A DNA stretch of 64,000 bases, from positions 367,260 through 431,259 of the forward strand of contig JAQSDU010000014.1 of the NCBI GenBank assembly GCA_029946065.1. The letters are read 5' to 3'. This DNA comes from Flavobacterium sp. Lineage in GTDB: Bacteria > Bacteroidota > Bacteroidia > Flavobacteriales > Flavobacteriaceae. Made by a program: the position numbers and the translations under genes. A model generated the notes under the pieces. It did not search any database and was not told the origin of the DNA. It was given only the letters and a program-made list of their open reading frames with translations. Shown here in pieces: positions 35,664 through 45,784 of this stretch. Each line of letters starts with the position of its first letter. Position 1 is the first letter of the stretch.

Positions 35664-36392
35664 TTATTCAATAACTTTCTTCTTTCTATCGCTCCCTTTT
35701 ATCATATTTTTCACAATAGGTAGTACTTCTTCACTTTTGAGTTTTCCATTGACAAAAAATTGCCATTTGCCTTTTTTAATTCCGTTGACATAAGGTCCTT
35801 TAGAAACAATATTACCTGCTTGATCTCTATAAATCGCCTGACCTTCATACTTTCCGTTTTTGTAGCTGACTTCTTCAAGAACAATTCCGTTCTCGGAATA
35901 TTTCTTGTATGATCCGTTTTTTACATCATTCAGATAAGTCGCTTCTTCTGCGATGCTGTGGTCTTTGTAGAAAACTTTTCGCACACCATTTAATTTTCCT
36001 TTGGTATAATTCTCAAGGGTCATAATATCTTTTGAAGCTTCGTGGTAATATTTCCATTCGCCTTCGTTAAGCCTATTGACAGTCTTTCCTTCGCTAACGG
36101 TATTTCCTTTTTGGTCGAAAAATGTTGTGTAAGAAACGGTTCCGTTTTCAGAAAAAACTCTTGTTGCAATTACTGACTTTGCTTTCGTATCATCAAAATA
36201 TTTGAAAGTCCCTGTTTCCACGCCATGTTCAAAAGCACCTTCATAACGCGGTCTTTTGGATTCTTCGTAGGTACCTTTCCACAAACCGTTTTTCTTTCCG
36301 GAAGCATCGATTTTGTTGAATTCTTGCGCATAGAAATTCTGACAAAACGCCGTTAAGAAAAAGATTAAGGTTAAAAATTTGAGGTTTCTCAT
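35664..36392 (-). CDS. Exported MORN-repeat (YwqK-family) protein
   Basis: The 242-residue protein has a signal peptide (to NFYAQ) and then about nine MORN-variant repeats of roughly 23 residues of the type GxWKxYYE...GxxVxxGxYxNGxxxG, for example KKGKWQFFVNGKLKSEE. Databases often label this family antitoxin YwqK because of a Bacillus protein, but no toxin gene is present and export makes that label unlikely. MORN sheets in Bacteroidota are usually envelope proteins of unknown role. Confidence 0.85.
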   Translation of the reverse strand: MRNLKFLTLIFFLTAFCQNFYAQEFNKIDASGKKNGLWKGTYEESKRPRYEGAFEHGVETGTFKYFDDTKAKSVIATRVFSENGTVSYTTFFDQKGNTVSEGKTVNRLNEGEWKYYHEASKDIMTLENYTKGKLNGVRKVFYKDHSIAEEATYLNDVKNGSYKKYSENGIVLEEVSYKNGKYEGQAIYRDQAGNIVSKGPYVNGIKKGKWQFFVNGKLKSEEVLPIVKNMIKGSDRKKKVIE

Positions 36393-36616
36393 AATTGTAT
36401 TTTGTGCTGCAAATTTAAGTTTAAAACTTCACTTTTTTGTTCCGACTCTTCTAAAAACGAAAAAAGATGTGATTTATTTTAGTAATACCATCAAACGTCT
36501 GAACATTTACAGAGAATAAAACAGGACAGATGAGACATTGAATTATATTAGTATAATCAGTTACTTGTGTTTATTTCTCTAAAACTACCTTATTAAAAAA
36601 ACATCCATAGACCAAC

Positions 36617-36650
36617 AAAAAAGCCGAAATCATTACGACTTCGGCTTTTT
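36617..36650 (-). terminator. yidC terminator
   Basis: AAAAAGCCGAA and TTCGGCTTTTT form a perfect 11-bp stem with a 12-nt loop, 25 nt past the yidC stop codon, with Ts downstream on the reverse strand. Confidence 0.85.
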
Positions 36651-36675
36651 AAAATTATTAAATATTCATTGAGAA

Positions 36676-38583
36676 TTACTTTTTACCAGCCTTTTTCTGA
36701 GCCTCAGCTTGTTCCATCATTTCTGAAAGTTTGCGCTGAAATTTGCCTTGTTGTTTCGGTTCTTTTAATTTATTCTGTTGTATTTGTGCGTGGATTTTAT
36801 CATTGTCAACAATATAATTCTTGATAACGAGCATGATTCCGATGGTAATCGCATTTGAAACAAAATAATATAAACTCAATCCTGAAGCATAATTGTTGAA
36901 GAAAATCAACATCATCAACGGCGAAATGTAAATCATTACTTTCATTATTTTACCCATATCCGGCATACCTTCCTGTGCCGGCGCTTGCATTGGTTGGTCG
37001 CCAGTGGTCATTCTCATATAAAAGAATATCGCAATCGAAGCCAAAATCGGAAAAATACTGATGTGGTTGCCATAAACACTCGAAATTACAGGAATGTGTT
37101 GTTTCCATGTAAAAACGGCATCAAAGGACGAAAGGTCATTAGCCCAAAGAAAACTTTTCTGCCTTAATTCTATCGCCGATGGGAAAAATTGAAAAAGGGC
37201 ATAGAACACTGGAATCTGCATGATGGCCGGCAAACAACCCGCCATCGGATTAACGCCAGCTTTGTTATATAGCTTCATGGTTTCCTGTTGTTTTTTCAGC
37301 GCGTCGTTCTTGAATTTTTCGTTCAATTCGGCGATTTCCGGACGCAAAACCTTCATTTTTGCTTGTGACAAATAGGATTTATACGTTACCGGCGACATTA
37401 CAATTCTTACCAAAATGGTAAAAACAATGATGGCAATTCCGTAAGATATAAAACCACTCAAAAATCCGTAAAGCGGAATAAAAAGATGACGATTGATCCA
37501 TCCGAAAATACCCCAGCCCAAAGGCACGATGTCTTCGATATTTCTATTGTAGCGTTCTAGCAATTTATAATCTGTTGGTCCATAGTACCAATTCATTTTC
37601 TGGTTGACTTCGCCGTTTTCGAACGCCAAAGGTACTTTAGCACGGAATTGCTTGGTAAAAATCGTGTCTTTTTTATCGTCTAAAACCAAATTGGTAGAAT
37701 ACAAATCAGCCTTTTTGAACGGTTTATCAGTTAATAAAATAGACGTAAAAAAATGCTGTTTGAAAGCGACATAAGACACTTCATCCAAGATTTCAGATTT
37801 GTCTTTTCCTTGTCCTAAATCGTTCTTTTTGCCTTCTGATTCGTAACGAACATCGGCATAACGGTTTTCGTAAGAAACGCTTTTTTCATTTCTATACGAT
37901 TTCAAACTCCATTCTAAATCCAATGGTTTTGAAGTGTTGATGACTTTGCTCAGCCCTTGCGAACGCACTACGAAATCCATCATATAGTCTTTCGCTTTTA
38001 ATACATATTTGTATTCAAGGTATGCTTCTGGACCAGCTTTAAGACGCATTGTTACAATTTGATCTTCGCCAGATTTTGTGACTGTTGGTTCGAAATATAG
38101 GTTTTTCGTATCAAGCGTTCGGTTGTCTTGTGTTTGCAACTTGACATTCAGACTGGCGTTGTTGTCTTTGATCAATTCAACCAGTTGCCCTGAACCTTTT
38201 TTGAACCGTTCGAATTTTTTGAGTTTCGCTTCAACAATATAACCGCCTTTGTTGGCAATTTTTATTGAAACAAGGTCATTTTCAATCGTCGTAAAAGCGT
38301 CTTTAGCAGATGGAATTGTTGCAGAATAAGCAAAACTTCCCAACGCGCCTTGCAATTTTTTTAATTGTAGAGAATCTTTGACAACTGAATCATTTAGTGG
38401 CATTGCAGCAACAGTTTCTGCTGGTTTCACTTCGTTTGCCTTAGCTTTTTCAACCTGTTCTTGTTTGGCTTTCTTGTCCAATTCTGCCTTAGAAGGCTGA
38501 TTATTGTACATGATCCAAATCAAAATTCCAAAAATCAATACAAAACCAATAATGGTATTTAGGTCTAACTTTTTTTCTTCCAT
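36676..38583 (-). CDS. yidC: Membrane protein insertase YidC
   Basis: YidC inserts and folds inner-membrane proteins alone or with SecYEG. The 635-residue length is that of the Gram-negative type: one N-terminal helix (about residues 10-27), a large periplasmic P1 domain (to about 350) and the conserved five-helix core starting GFISYGIAIIVFTILVRIVMSPVTYKS with its conserved Arg. The Lys-rich tail (QKKAGKK) can contact ribosomes. It follows pyrG by 33 bp on the same strand and is followed by a strong terminator, so the two form an operon. Confidence 0.97.
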   Translation of the reverse strand: MEEKKLDLNTIIGFVLIFGILIWIMYNNQPSKAELDKKAKQEQVEKAKANEVKPAETVAAMPLNDSVVKDSLQLKKLQGALGSFAYSATIPSAKDAFTTIENDLVSIKIANKGGYIVEAKLKKFERFKKGSGQLVELIKDNNASLNVKLQTQDNRTLDTKNLYFEPTVTKSGEDQIVTMRLKAGPEAYLEYKYVLKAKDYMMDFVVRSQGLSKVINTSKPLDLEWSLKSYRNEKSVSYENRYADVRYESEGKKNDLGQGKDKSEILDEVSYVAFKQHFFTSILLTDKPFKKADLYSTNLVLDDKKDTIFTKQFRAKVPLAFENGEVNQKMNWYYGPTDYKLLERYNRNIEDIVPLGWGIFGWINRHLFIPLYGFLSGFISYGIAIIVFTILVRIVMSPVTYKSYLSQAKMKVLRPEIAELNEKFKNDALKKQQETMKLYNKAGVNPMAGCLPAIMQIPVFYALFQFFPSAIELRQKSFLWANDLSSFDAVFTWKQHIPVISSVYGNHISIFPILASIAIFFYMRMTTGDQPMQAPAQEGMPDMGKIMKVMIYISPLMMLIFFNNYASGLSLYYFVSNAITIGIMLVIKNYIVDNDKIHAQIQQNKLKEPKQQGKFQRKLSEMMEQAEAQKKAGKK

Positions 38584-38616
38584 TTTACATACAGCTTGCG
38601 CTGAATCAATTATTAT

Positions 38617-40257
<1,641 letters not shown>

Positions 40258-40302
40258 TTAATGATGTAGTTAGGTCAAAAACGTGGCAAAAGTAGTGAAA
40301 TT

Positions 40303-40338
40303 AATTAGAAAATTAGATAATTTGGCAATTAGATAATC
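40303..40338. repeat. Tandem octamer array upstream of pyrG
   Basis: AATTAGAA, AATTAGAT, AATTTGGC and AATTAGAT follow one another. The set recurs in inverse orientation at 40439-40475; the two blocks could pair over about 27 bp. Confidence 0.6.
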
Positions 40339-40438
40339 ACCGAATTCGTGAAGATATAATAATTGAACACTTACCAACTTAGACCAGAATTCACAATAGG
40401 TTTCAACATGAAGCCTGTCGTTCTGGGCAAAAATTGTC

Positions 40439-40475
40439 ATTATCTAATTTTCTAATTGCCGAATTATCTAATTCC
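40439..40475. repeat. Inverse octamer array over the DUF3820 stop
   Basis: ATTATCTA, ATTTTCTA, ATTGCCGA and ATTATCTA, the complement of the array at 40303, overlap the last codons of the reverse-strand DUF3820 gene. Confidence 0.6.
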
Positions 40476-40701
40476 TTTTTGGGTAGCGCTTCTTGATATT
40501 ATAGATAAGTTCCTCAAGCCCATTTAATTTGATTTCGTAAATTAACTGAAGTTGTAGTCCCAATTCCCCTTTCGGAAAACCTTTATTGTGGTACCAAACC
40601 ACATAATATTCGGGCAAGTCGATAAGAAAACGCCCCTCGTATTTTCCGAAGGGCATTTTTGTATGGGCGAGTTTTATAAGTTGTTTTGGGTCTTGTTCCA
40701 A
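40468..40701 (-). CDS. DUF3820 family protein
   Basis: A 77-residue protein with the DUF3820 core: KLAHTKMPFGKYEGRFLIDLPEYYVVWYxxKGFPKGELG. The family is small, cytoplasmic and of unknown function; similar modules are fused to exonucleases. The start is unusual. No ATG precedes the conserved LIKLAHTKMPFG region, so the likely start is TTG at 40701. The ATG at residue 16 would remove part of the conserved domain. The TTG is the end of a tandem heptamer array. Confidence 0.82.
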   Translation of the reverse strand: MEQDPKQLIKLAHTKMPFGKYEGRFLIDLPEYYVVWYHNKGFPKGELGLQLQLIYEIKLNGLEELIYNIKKRYPKRN

Positions 40702-40734
40702 GTTGGAAGTTTGAATTTAAAAGTTTAAGGTTTA
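40700..40734. repeat. Tandem heptamer array at the DUF3820 start
   Basis: Five 7-mers, AAGTTGG, AAGTTTG, AATTTAA, AAGTTTA and AGGTTTA, run directly up to the probable TTG start codon of the reverse-strand gene. Confidence 0.6.
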
Positions 40735-40780
40735 ACAACCTGAAGACTACAGTTTACTATCTGCCTCCTGAATAGTGAAC

Positions 40781-41182
40781 TTATTTCCAATTGAAAGTTA
40801 CCACTTTCTCAATATCCGGATGCAGGCTCAAATGCACAGGACAAGTCAAAGCTGTTCTTTCAAGAATCGTTTTTGTTTTTTCATCCACAGCAATGCTCAT
40901 ATCAAAAACCACTTCTATCTTAGAAATTCTTCTTGGTTCTGCTTGCATGTGCTTGGTTACAGAAGCTGTCGAACCGGTAAAATCGACATCTATTGTATTT
41001 GCTTTGATGCCCATAACAGTAAACATACAACTACCCAATGCATTGGCGACTGTATCTGTAGGCGAAAAAGCCTCTCCTCTCCCATGATTGTCTGTTGGCG
41101 CATCTGAAATAATTTCAGCGCCCGATTGCAAATGTACAGATGACGTTCTTAATTCGCCAAGATAAGTTACTTTTGAAGTCAT
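40781..41182 (-). CDS. OsmC/Ohr-family protein
   Basis: A 133-residue protein of the OsmC superfamily: SPTDTVANALGSCMFTVMGI carries one conserved Cys and TALTCPVHLSLHPDIE the second, at the spacing used for thiol-dependent peroxide reduction. It is closer to the YhfA/OsmC-like group than to Ohr. It should detoxify organic hydroperoxides in the cytoplasm. The gene is 10 bp after the LysM gene on the same strand. Confidence 0.9.
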   Translation of the reverse strand: MTSKVTYLGELRTSSVHLQSGAEIISDAPTDNHGRGEAFSPTDTVANALGSCMFTVMGIKANTIDVDFTGSTASVTKHMQAEPRRISKIEVVFDMSIAVDEKTKTILERTALTCPVHLSLHPDIEKVVTFNWK

Positions 41183-41192
41183 AATTTAATTT

Positions 41193-43151
41193 TTAATTAG
41201 CCTCTTTTACAGATAAATCGGTATCGTAATATAAAATATAAAATGCTTTATTGGCATAGCCACCCGCCGCCCTTTTTTCGTATTCGAATTTGTTTTCTAC
41301 CTGCTCTGACGCAATTGTATCAATCGTTTCTGAGAAGCTTTTTTCCTGAGAAAGGCGCAACATCGCATCCAAAACAACATCAAATCCACGCGTAGCGTAT
41401 TGGTTTGGGAAAATTTTATTGTGCTCTTTATATTCCCTTTCAAAAATCAACGCTTCCGGTGTGTCGTTGTCGCGGGTAATTGATGGATAAAGCAACTTTA
41501 ATTGTGCTAGTTTGGAAAGTGGAATTTCTTCAAAGTCGAGCGTTTCGTTTTTTTCAAGGATCACGAGTTGGACTTCGAAATCTTTCGACAACGCAATCAA
41601 AACATTCAACGTATTTAATATGGTGCCAGTTTTTTCAGAATCAAGAATCACGAAGTTTTTCTTTCCTTTGACCATTTTTTTAGAAAGACTGTCACTGATT
41701 ACCTGATTTTTCTCGTTCAACCCAATCAATTTTACATCTTTATGGTTTTGAAGGAATTGTTTCGTTGACAATTTCTTAGGATCTACAATCGCCAACATAT
41801 TGCCGTCTTTCGAACGCATATAATCGAGCATACCATTCTTTACCAATTCAGCAGATGGCATCGATTGGAATAGGTTTGGAAAAGATTTGCCTGGTTCTTT
41901 TGACAACGGTGAAATTACCGGAACTTTAGTTTTTCCAAGTAATTCTGCTGTTTTTTCGACATTTGCCTGATAAAACGGCCCGATGATTACATCTGCTTTT
42001 TGTAAATTATTATTCTGAATAAGACTTGCCACGCCCGATGAATTTTTGGTTTCTTGAGAATCTAAAATCTTGATATCGATATTAAGGTTCAGCGTTTTGG
42101 CAGAATCAATAGCCATCAATGCACCGGAATAAAAATCGAGCGTCATGTTCAGGAATTTATCTGTTTTTAAACGAGCAGCGGTTGAATTAAGCGTGTCACC
42201 TTCAATTTTTGAAATATTAAAAGGCAACAATAATACGAGTTGTTTCTTTTCACCTTGCAATTTGATCGTTTTGGCCAAGCCAACCACTTCTTTTTCAGCA
42301 TTTTCTACAAGTGTGATATTCGCCGGGAGTTTTATCGTCATGCCATCTTTCAGTCCGTCTTTTAACTCCGGATTGATTTTCGCCAATTCCTCTTGGGACA
42401 ATCCTGTTTTTTTTGTAAGGCTGTAAAGTGTTTCTTTGGGCTTGACTTCATAATCAACAAATTCCGCTTTTTTCACAATCGGCTTAATGACAACTGGCGT
42501 ATCTTCTGCAGTTACGATAGTTTCTGTTTTTGGTTCGCCTTGAATAATTTTTAGCCGAAAGCCTATCTGCAATCCGTTTTTCACTTCCGGATTTAAAACA
42601 TCAATAGCTTCAACTGTTGTATTGTATTGCTTTGCGATGGAATATTTGGTTTCCTTAGCTTCAACAGTATGAAAAATAGGATCAGGCTTTTTCTTGCTGT
42701 CCTTTTTATCTTTTGAAGCCGTTTTTTCACCTTTCCCATTGGACGGAATTTTGATGGTTGCACCCACTTGCAATCCGTTTTCAATGCCCGGATTCGCTTT
42801 CTGTAATGCTTCAACAGTTACATTATAGGTTTTTGAAAGTCCATATAACGTTTCTTTTGCCGCTACAACGTGGATTTGCTCAGCAGAAGCGGTTTCTTTT
42901 TTTGGTGCTGTTTTTACTTCAGTTTTCTCTTTTGATGCTTTTCCGCCTTGTATAAGCAAAATCATATCCGGTTTTACGCCATTTTGGGAGTCCGGATTCA
43001 AACGATAAATATCTGCAGGTTTTACCTTATATTTTTCAGCGATTTGCGTAATGGTTTCGCCTTTCGCGACGGTATGCTTGATGATTTTGTCTTGTGCCTG
43101 ACCTGAAAAAGCCATTAATAAGACCGAGAAAAATATCAAAAACTGTTTCAT
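41193..43151 (-). CDS. Exported four-LysM protein with LpoA/PBP1-like C-terminal domain
   Basis: The 652-residue protein has a signal peptide (to SGQAQ) and four LysM repeats at about residues 25-68, 93-136, 159-202 and 231-275, each with a HTV or similar strand, a KETLYxL helix and an NP turn. The linkers are Lys-rich. From about residue 303 the fold resembles type 1 periplasmic-binding proteins (LLLPFN ... LNIDIKILDSQ ... ADVIIGPFYQ ... VPVISPLS), as in LpoA, an activator of PBP1A. A role in peptidoglycan synthesis control is an inference. It is 41 bp after guaA. Confidence 0.85.
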   Translation of the reverse strand: MKQFLIFFSVLLMAFSGQAQDKIIKHTVAKGETITQIAEKYKVKPADIYRLNPDSQNGVKPDMILLIQGGKASKEKTEVKTAPKKETASAEQIHVVAAKETLYGLSKTYNVTVEALQKANPGIENGLQVGATIKIPSNGKGEKTASKDKKDSKKKPDPIFHTVEAKETKYSIAKQYNTTVEAIDVLNPEVKNGLQIGFRLKIIQGEPKTETIVTAEDTPVVIKPIVKKAEFVDYEVKPKETLYSLTKKTGLSQEELAKINPELKDGLKDGMTIKLPANITLVENAEKEVVGLAKTIKLQGEKKQLVLLLPFNISKIEGDTLNSTAARLKTDKFLNMTLDFYSGALMAIDSAKTLNLNIDIKILDSQETKNSSGVASLIQNNNLQKADVIIGPFYQANVEKTAELLGKTKVPVISPLSKEPGKSFPNLFQSMPSAELVKNGMLDYMRSKDGNMLAIVDPKKLSTKQFLQNHKDVKLIGLNEKNQVISDSLSKKMVKGKKNFVILDSEKTGTILNTLNVLIALSKDFEVQLVILEKNETLDFEEIPLSKLAQLKLLYPSITRDNDTPEALIFEREYKEHNKIFPNQYATRGFDVVLDAMLRLSQEKSFSETIDTIASEQVENKFEYEKRAAGGYANKAFYILYYDTDLSVKEAN

Positions 43152-43192
43152 TTGTGTTTATTTTATTAAGTTCAGGAAAGGACGAGCAATAA

Positions 43193-44722
43193 TTATTCCC
43201 ATTCTATCGTTGCCGGTGGTTTTGAGCTTATATCATAAACAACTCTGTTCACGCCTTTCACTTTATTGATAATATCGTTGGACACTTTCATCAGGAAATC
43301 ATAAGGCAAATGTACCCAATCTGCAGTCATTCCATCAGTTGATTCCACAGCTCTTAGCGCCACTACTTTTTCATAAGTACGCTCATCGCCCATGACTCCA
43401 ACGCTGTTTACCGGAAGCAAGATCGCTCCTGCCTGCCATACTTTGTCATACAATCCCCAAGATTTTAATCCGTCAATAAAAACAGCATCCACTTCTTGCA
43501 AGATACGTACTTTTTCCGGCGTAATATCACCTAAAATCCTAATCGATAGCCCCGGTCCTGGAAAAGGATGTCTTCCCAATAATGCTGCATCAATACCTAA
43601 TGTTGCGCCTACCCTTCTCACCTCATCTTTAAAAAGCATGCGAAGTGGCTCAACAATTTTGAGTTTCATATAATCGGGTAATCCGCCAACATTGTGATGC
43701 GATTTTATGGTTGCCGAAGGTCCTTTTACCGAAACCGATTCGATGACGTCAGGATAAATCGTGCCTTGTGCTAGGAATTTCACGTCTTCTATTTGGTGTG
43801 CTTCGTCATCAAAAACTTCAATAAAGACACGTCCTATGGCTTTTCTTTTTAATTCCGGTTCTTCAATTCCGGCGAGTGCGTCGAGGAAACGTTCCGAGGC
43901 ATCAACGCCTTTTACGTTCAATCCCATGCCTTTGTATTGGTCAAGTACGCTTTGGTATTCATTCTTACGCAGCAAACCATTATTCACGAAAATGCAATAT
44001 AAATTTTTGCCAATGGCTTTGTGCAAAAGTACCGCCGCTACGGTTGAATCAACGCCGCCAGACAATCCGAGAACGACTTTGTCTTCTTGGATCTTTTCTT
44101 TCATTTCAGCAACGATTTCCTCAACGAAAGCGTTTGGTGTAAAATTTTGCGGTACGTGTGCGATTTTCACTAAGAAATTTTCGAGCATTTGTTTCCCATC
44201 TGTCGAGTGATATACTTCGGGATGGAATTGTATGGCGTAAGTCGTTTCACCTTCTATTTTATACGCGGCATTTTCAACATCATGCGTACTAGCAAGCTTA
44301 ACACCATTGGTTGGTAAATACTTGATCGTATCGCTATGACTCATCCAAACTTGGGAATTTAGGTTTACATTTTCAAAGAAAAGTTCATTTTCTTTAATGT
44401 AAGACAAATTCGCCCGACCATACTCTCTGGTGTTAGAAGCCGCAACCTCGCCACCGGAAAAATGAGCCAAATATTGCGCACCGTAACAAACAGCAAGCAG
44501 CGGCAATTGACCACGGATTTGCGACAAATCGATTTGCAAAGCATCATCAGCGCGAACCGAGTAAGGGCTTCCGCCAAGGATTACCGCTTTGTAAGACGAT
44601 AAATCAGTTGGATAATTGTTGAAGGGAAAAATTTCGCAGAATATATTTAATTCGCGAACGCGGCGTGCAATGAGTTGTGTGTATTGCGAGCCGAAATCTA
44701 AAATAAGTACGTTGTGTTGCAT
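43193..44722 (-). CDS. guaA: GMP synthase (glutamine-hydrolysing)
   Basis: GuaA converts XMP to GMP. The 509-residue protein has an N-terminal amidotransferase ([18 protein letters not shown], Cys in [10 protein letters not shown], His/Glu in QFHPEVYHS), an ATP-pyrophosphatase P-loop [13 protein letters not shown] near residue 221 and the dimerisation domain ending [11 protein letters not shown]. The ATG at 44722 is chosen ([13 protein letters not shown]); the TTG two codons upstream is within the TATTTTTG -7 box. Only 3 nt separate that box from the ATG. Confidence 0.98.
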   Translation of the reverse strand: MQHNVLILDFGSQYTQLIARRVRELNIFCEIFPFNNYPTDLSSYKAVILGGSPYSVRADDALQIDLSQIRGQLPLLAVCYGAQYLAHFSGGEVAASNTREYGRANLSYIKENELFFENVNLNSQVWMSHSDTIKYLPTNGVKLASTHDVENAAYKIEGETTYAIQFHPEVYHSTDGKQMLENFLVKIAHVPQNFTPNAFVEEIVAEMKEKIQEDKVVLGLSGGVDSTVAAVLLHKAIGKNLYCIFVNNGLLRKNEYQSVLDQYKGMGLNVKGVDASERFLDALAGIEEPELKRKAIGRVFIEVFDDEAHQIEDVKFLAQGTIYPDVIESVSVKGPSATIKSHHNVGGLPDYMKLKIVEPLRMLFKDEVRRVGATLGIDAALLGRHPFPGPGLSIRILGDITPEKVRILQEVDAVFIDGLKSWGLYDKVWQAGAILLPVNSVGVMGDERTYEKVVALRAVESTDGMTADWVHLPYDFLMKVSNDIINKVKGVNRVVYDISSKPPATIEWE

Positions 44723-44725
44723 GTG

Positions 44726-44733
44726 CAAAAATA
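44726..44733 (-). promoter_or_regulatory. guaA -7 box abutting the start codon
   Basis: On the reverse strand TATTTTTG is followed by CAC and ATG. A convincing -33 TTTG is missing. If used, transcription would start at or inside the start codon, giving a leaderless mRNA. Confidence 0.5.
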
Positions 44734-44775
44734 ACTTTTATAATTGGAATGTGAAAAAGGTATTTTACTTTTTTA

Positions 44776-44802
44776 GGTGTTGGGTATTGGGTGTTGGGTT
44801 TT
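44776..44802. repeat. Tandem heptamer array (GGTGTTG)n
   Basis: GGTGTTG, GGTATTG, GGTGTTG and a partial GGTTTT lie in the 149-bp divergent region between guaA and the ABC transporter operon. Confidence 0.55.
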
Positions 44803-44871
44803 AGAAAAATTATAACTAGAATATTTTTTCAGCAAAGTTTTTTCATAGATTAGCATACCAAACCAAACAAC

Positions 44872-45783
44872 ATGTCAGACTACGTCATTGAGACCGATAA
44901 TTTATCGTTTCGGTATTCCAAACAAAAAAATGTACTTGAAAATATGTCTATAAAAGTGCCTAAAGGTTCCATTTACGGCTTTCTCGGACCCAATGGCGCC
45001 GGAAAATCGACTACCATGCGGCTCTTAACAGGCATTATTCCCGAGCAAGGCAACGCTATAAAATTATTCGGTGAACCGCTGCAATCGCAATTACCAGAAG
45101 TATTCTCCCGCATTGGTTCTTTGGTTGAAGCCCCAGCGCTTTACTTACATCTTAGCGGTATTGATAACTTAAAATATTTAGCGAAACTGCGCAATATCCC
45201 AGCGCAGCGCATCGCTGAAGTGTTAGAACTCGTTAATTTGACAAAAGATGGAAACCGTAAAGCTAAACAATACTCGCTTGGGATGAAACAGCGACTTGCT
45301 ATTGCGATGTCATTGCTTAGCGAGCCAGAGCTGCTATTGCTTGACGAGCCTGTAAACGGTCTTGACCCGAATGGCATACTCGACATCAGGACACTTCTAG
45401 TTCGGCTGAATCATGAAAAAGGCGTGACAATTTTTGTTTCAAGCCATTTGCTCAGCGAAATCGAGAAAATGTGTACACACATCGCCATCATCAACCGTGG
45501 AAAACTCCGTTTTGAAGGAACAATGCAAGAACTGGCAAACAAAACCGGACGTTGCAAAGTACAGCTTACGCTCGACAATGCCGCCCAATGGCTACCTCAG
45601 CTTGAAATGGCCTATAAAAATGTGTTGCTGCTTAACGAATCACAGCTTTCGCTTGAAATGGGACAACGGGAACTCATTCCGGACTTCATAAAAAGCCTGA
45701 CAGCCAAAAATGCCAATATTTATGAAGTAAAAATCCTTGACGGCCTTGAAGAATGGTTTATGACAATAACGAACGAAAAATAA
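44872..45783 (+). CDS. ABC transporter ATP-binding protein
   Basis: A 303-residue ATPase with Walker A GPNGAGKST near residue 40, signature YSLGMKQRL, Walker B LLLLDEPVNGLDP and the switch His in FVSSHLLSEI. It is of the ABC-2 drug/lantibiotic-efflux type (BcrA/CcmA-like), with the usual ~90-residue C-terminal extension. The next gene, 1 bp downstream of its stop codon, encodes the permease, which carries an unexpected thioredoxin domain. Substrate is unknown; the only hint is the permease fusion. Confidence 0.93.
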   Translation: MSDYVIETDNLSFRYSKQKNVLENMSIKVPKGSIYGFLGPNGAGKSTTMRLLTGIIPEQGNAIKLFGEPLQSQLPEVFSRIGSLVEAPALYLHLSGIDNLKYLAKLRNIPAQRIAEVLELVNLTKDGNRKAKQYSLGMKQRLAIAMSLLSEPELLLLDEPVNGLDPNGILDIRTLLVRLNHEKGVTIFVSSHLLSEIEKMCTHIAIINRGKLRFEGTMQELANKTGRCKVQLTLDNAAQWLPQLEMAYKNVLLLNESQLSLEMGQRELIPDFIKSLTAKNANIYEVKILDGLEEWFMTITNEK

Positions 45784-45784
45784 T

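Noticed and set aside
35664..36392. Toxin-antitoxin locus suggested by the YwqK label
   Set aside because: The protein has a signal peptide and MORN repeats, and no toxin gene is adjacent.
44723..44728. TTG start adding two residues to GuaA
   Set aside because: The TTG belongs to the TATTTTTG promoter box and family N termini begin at the following ATG.
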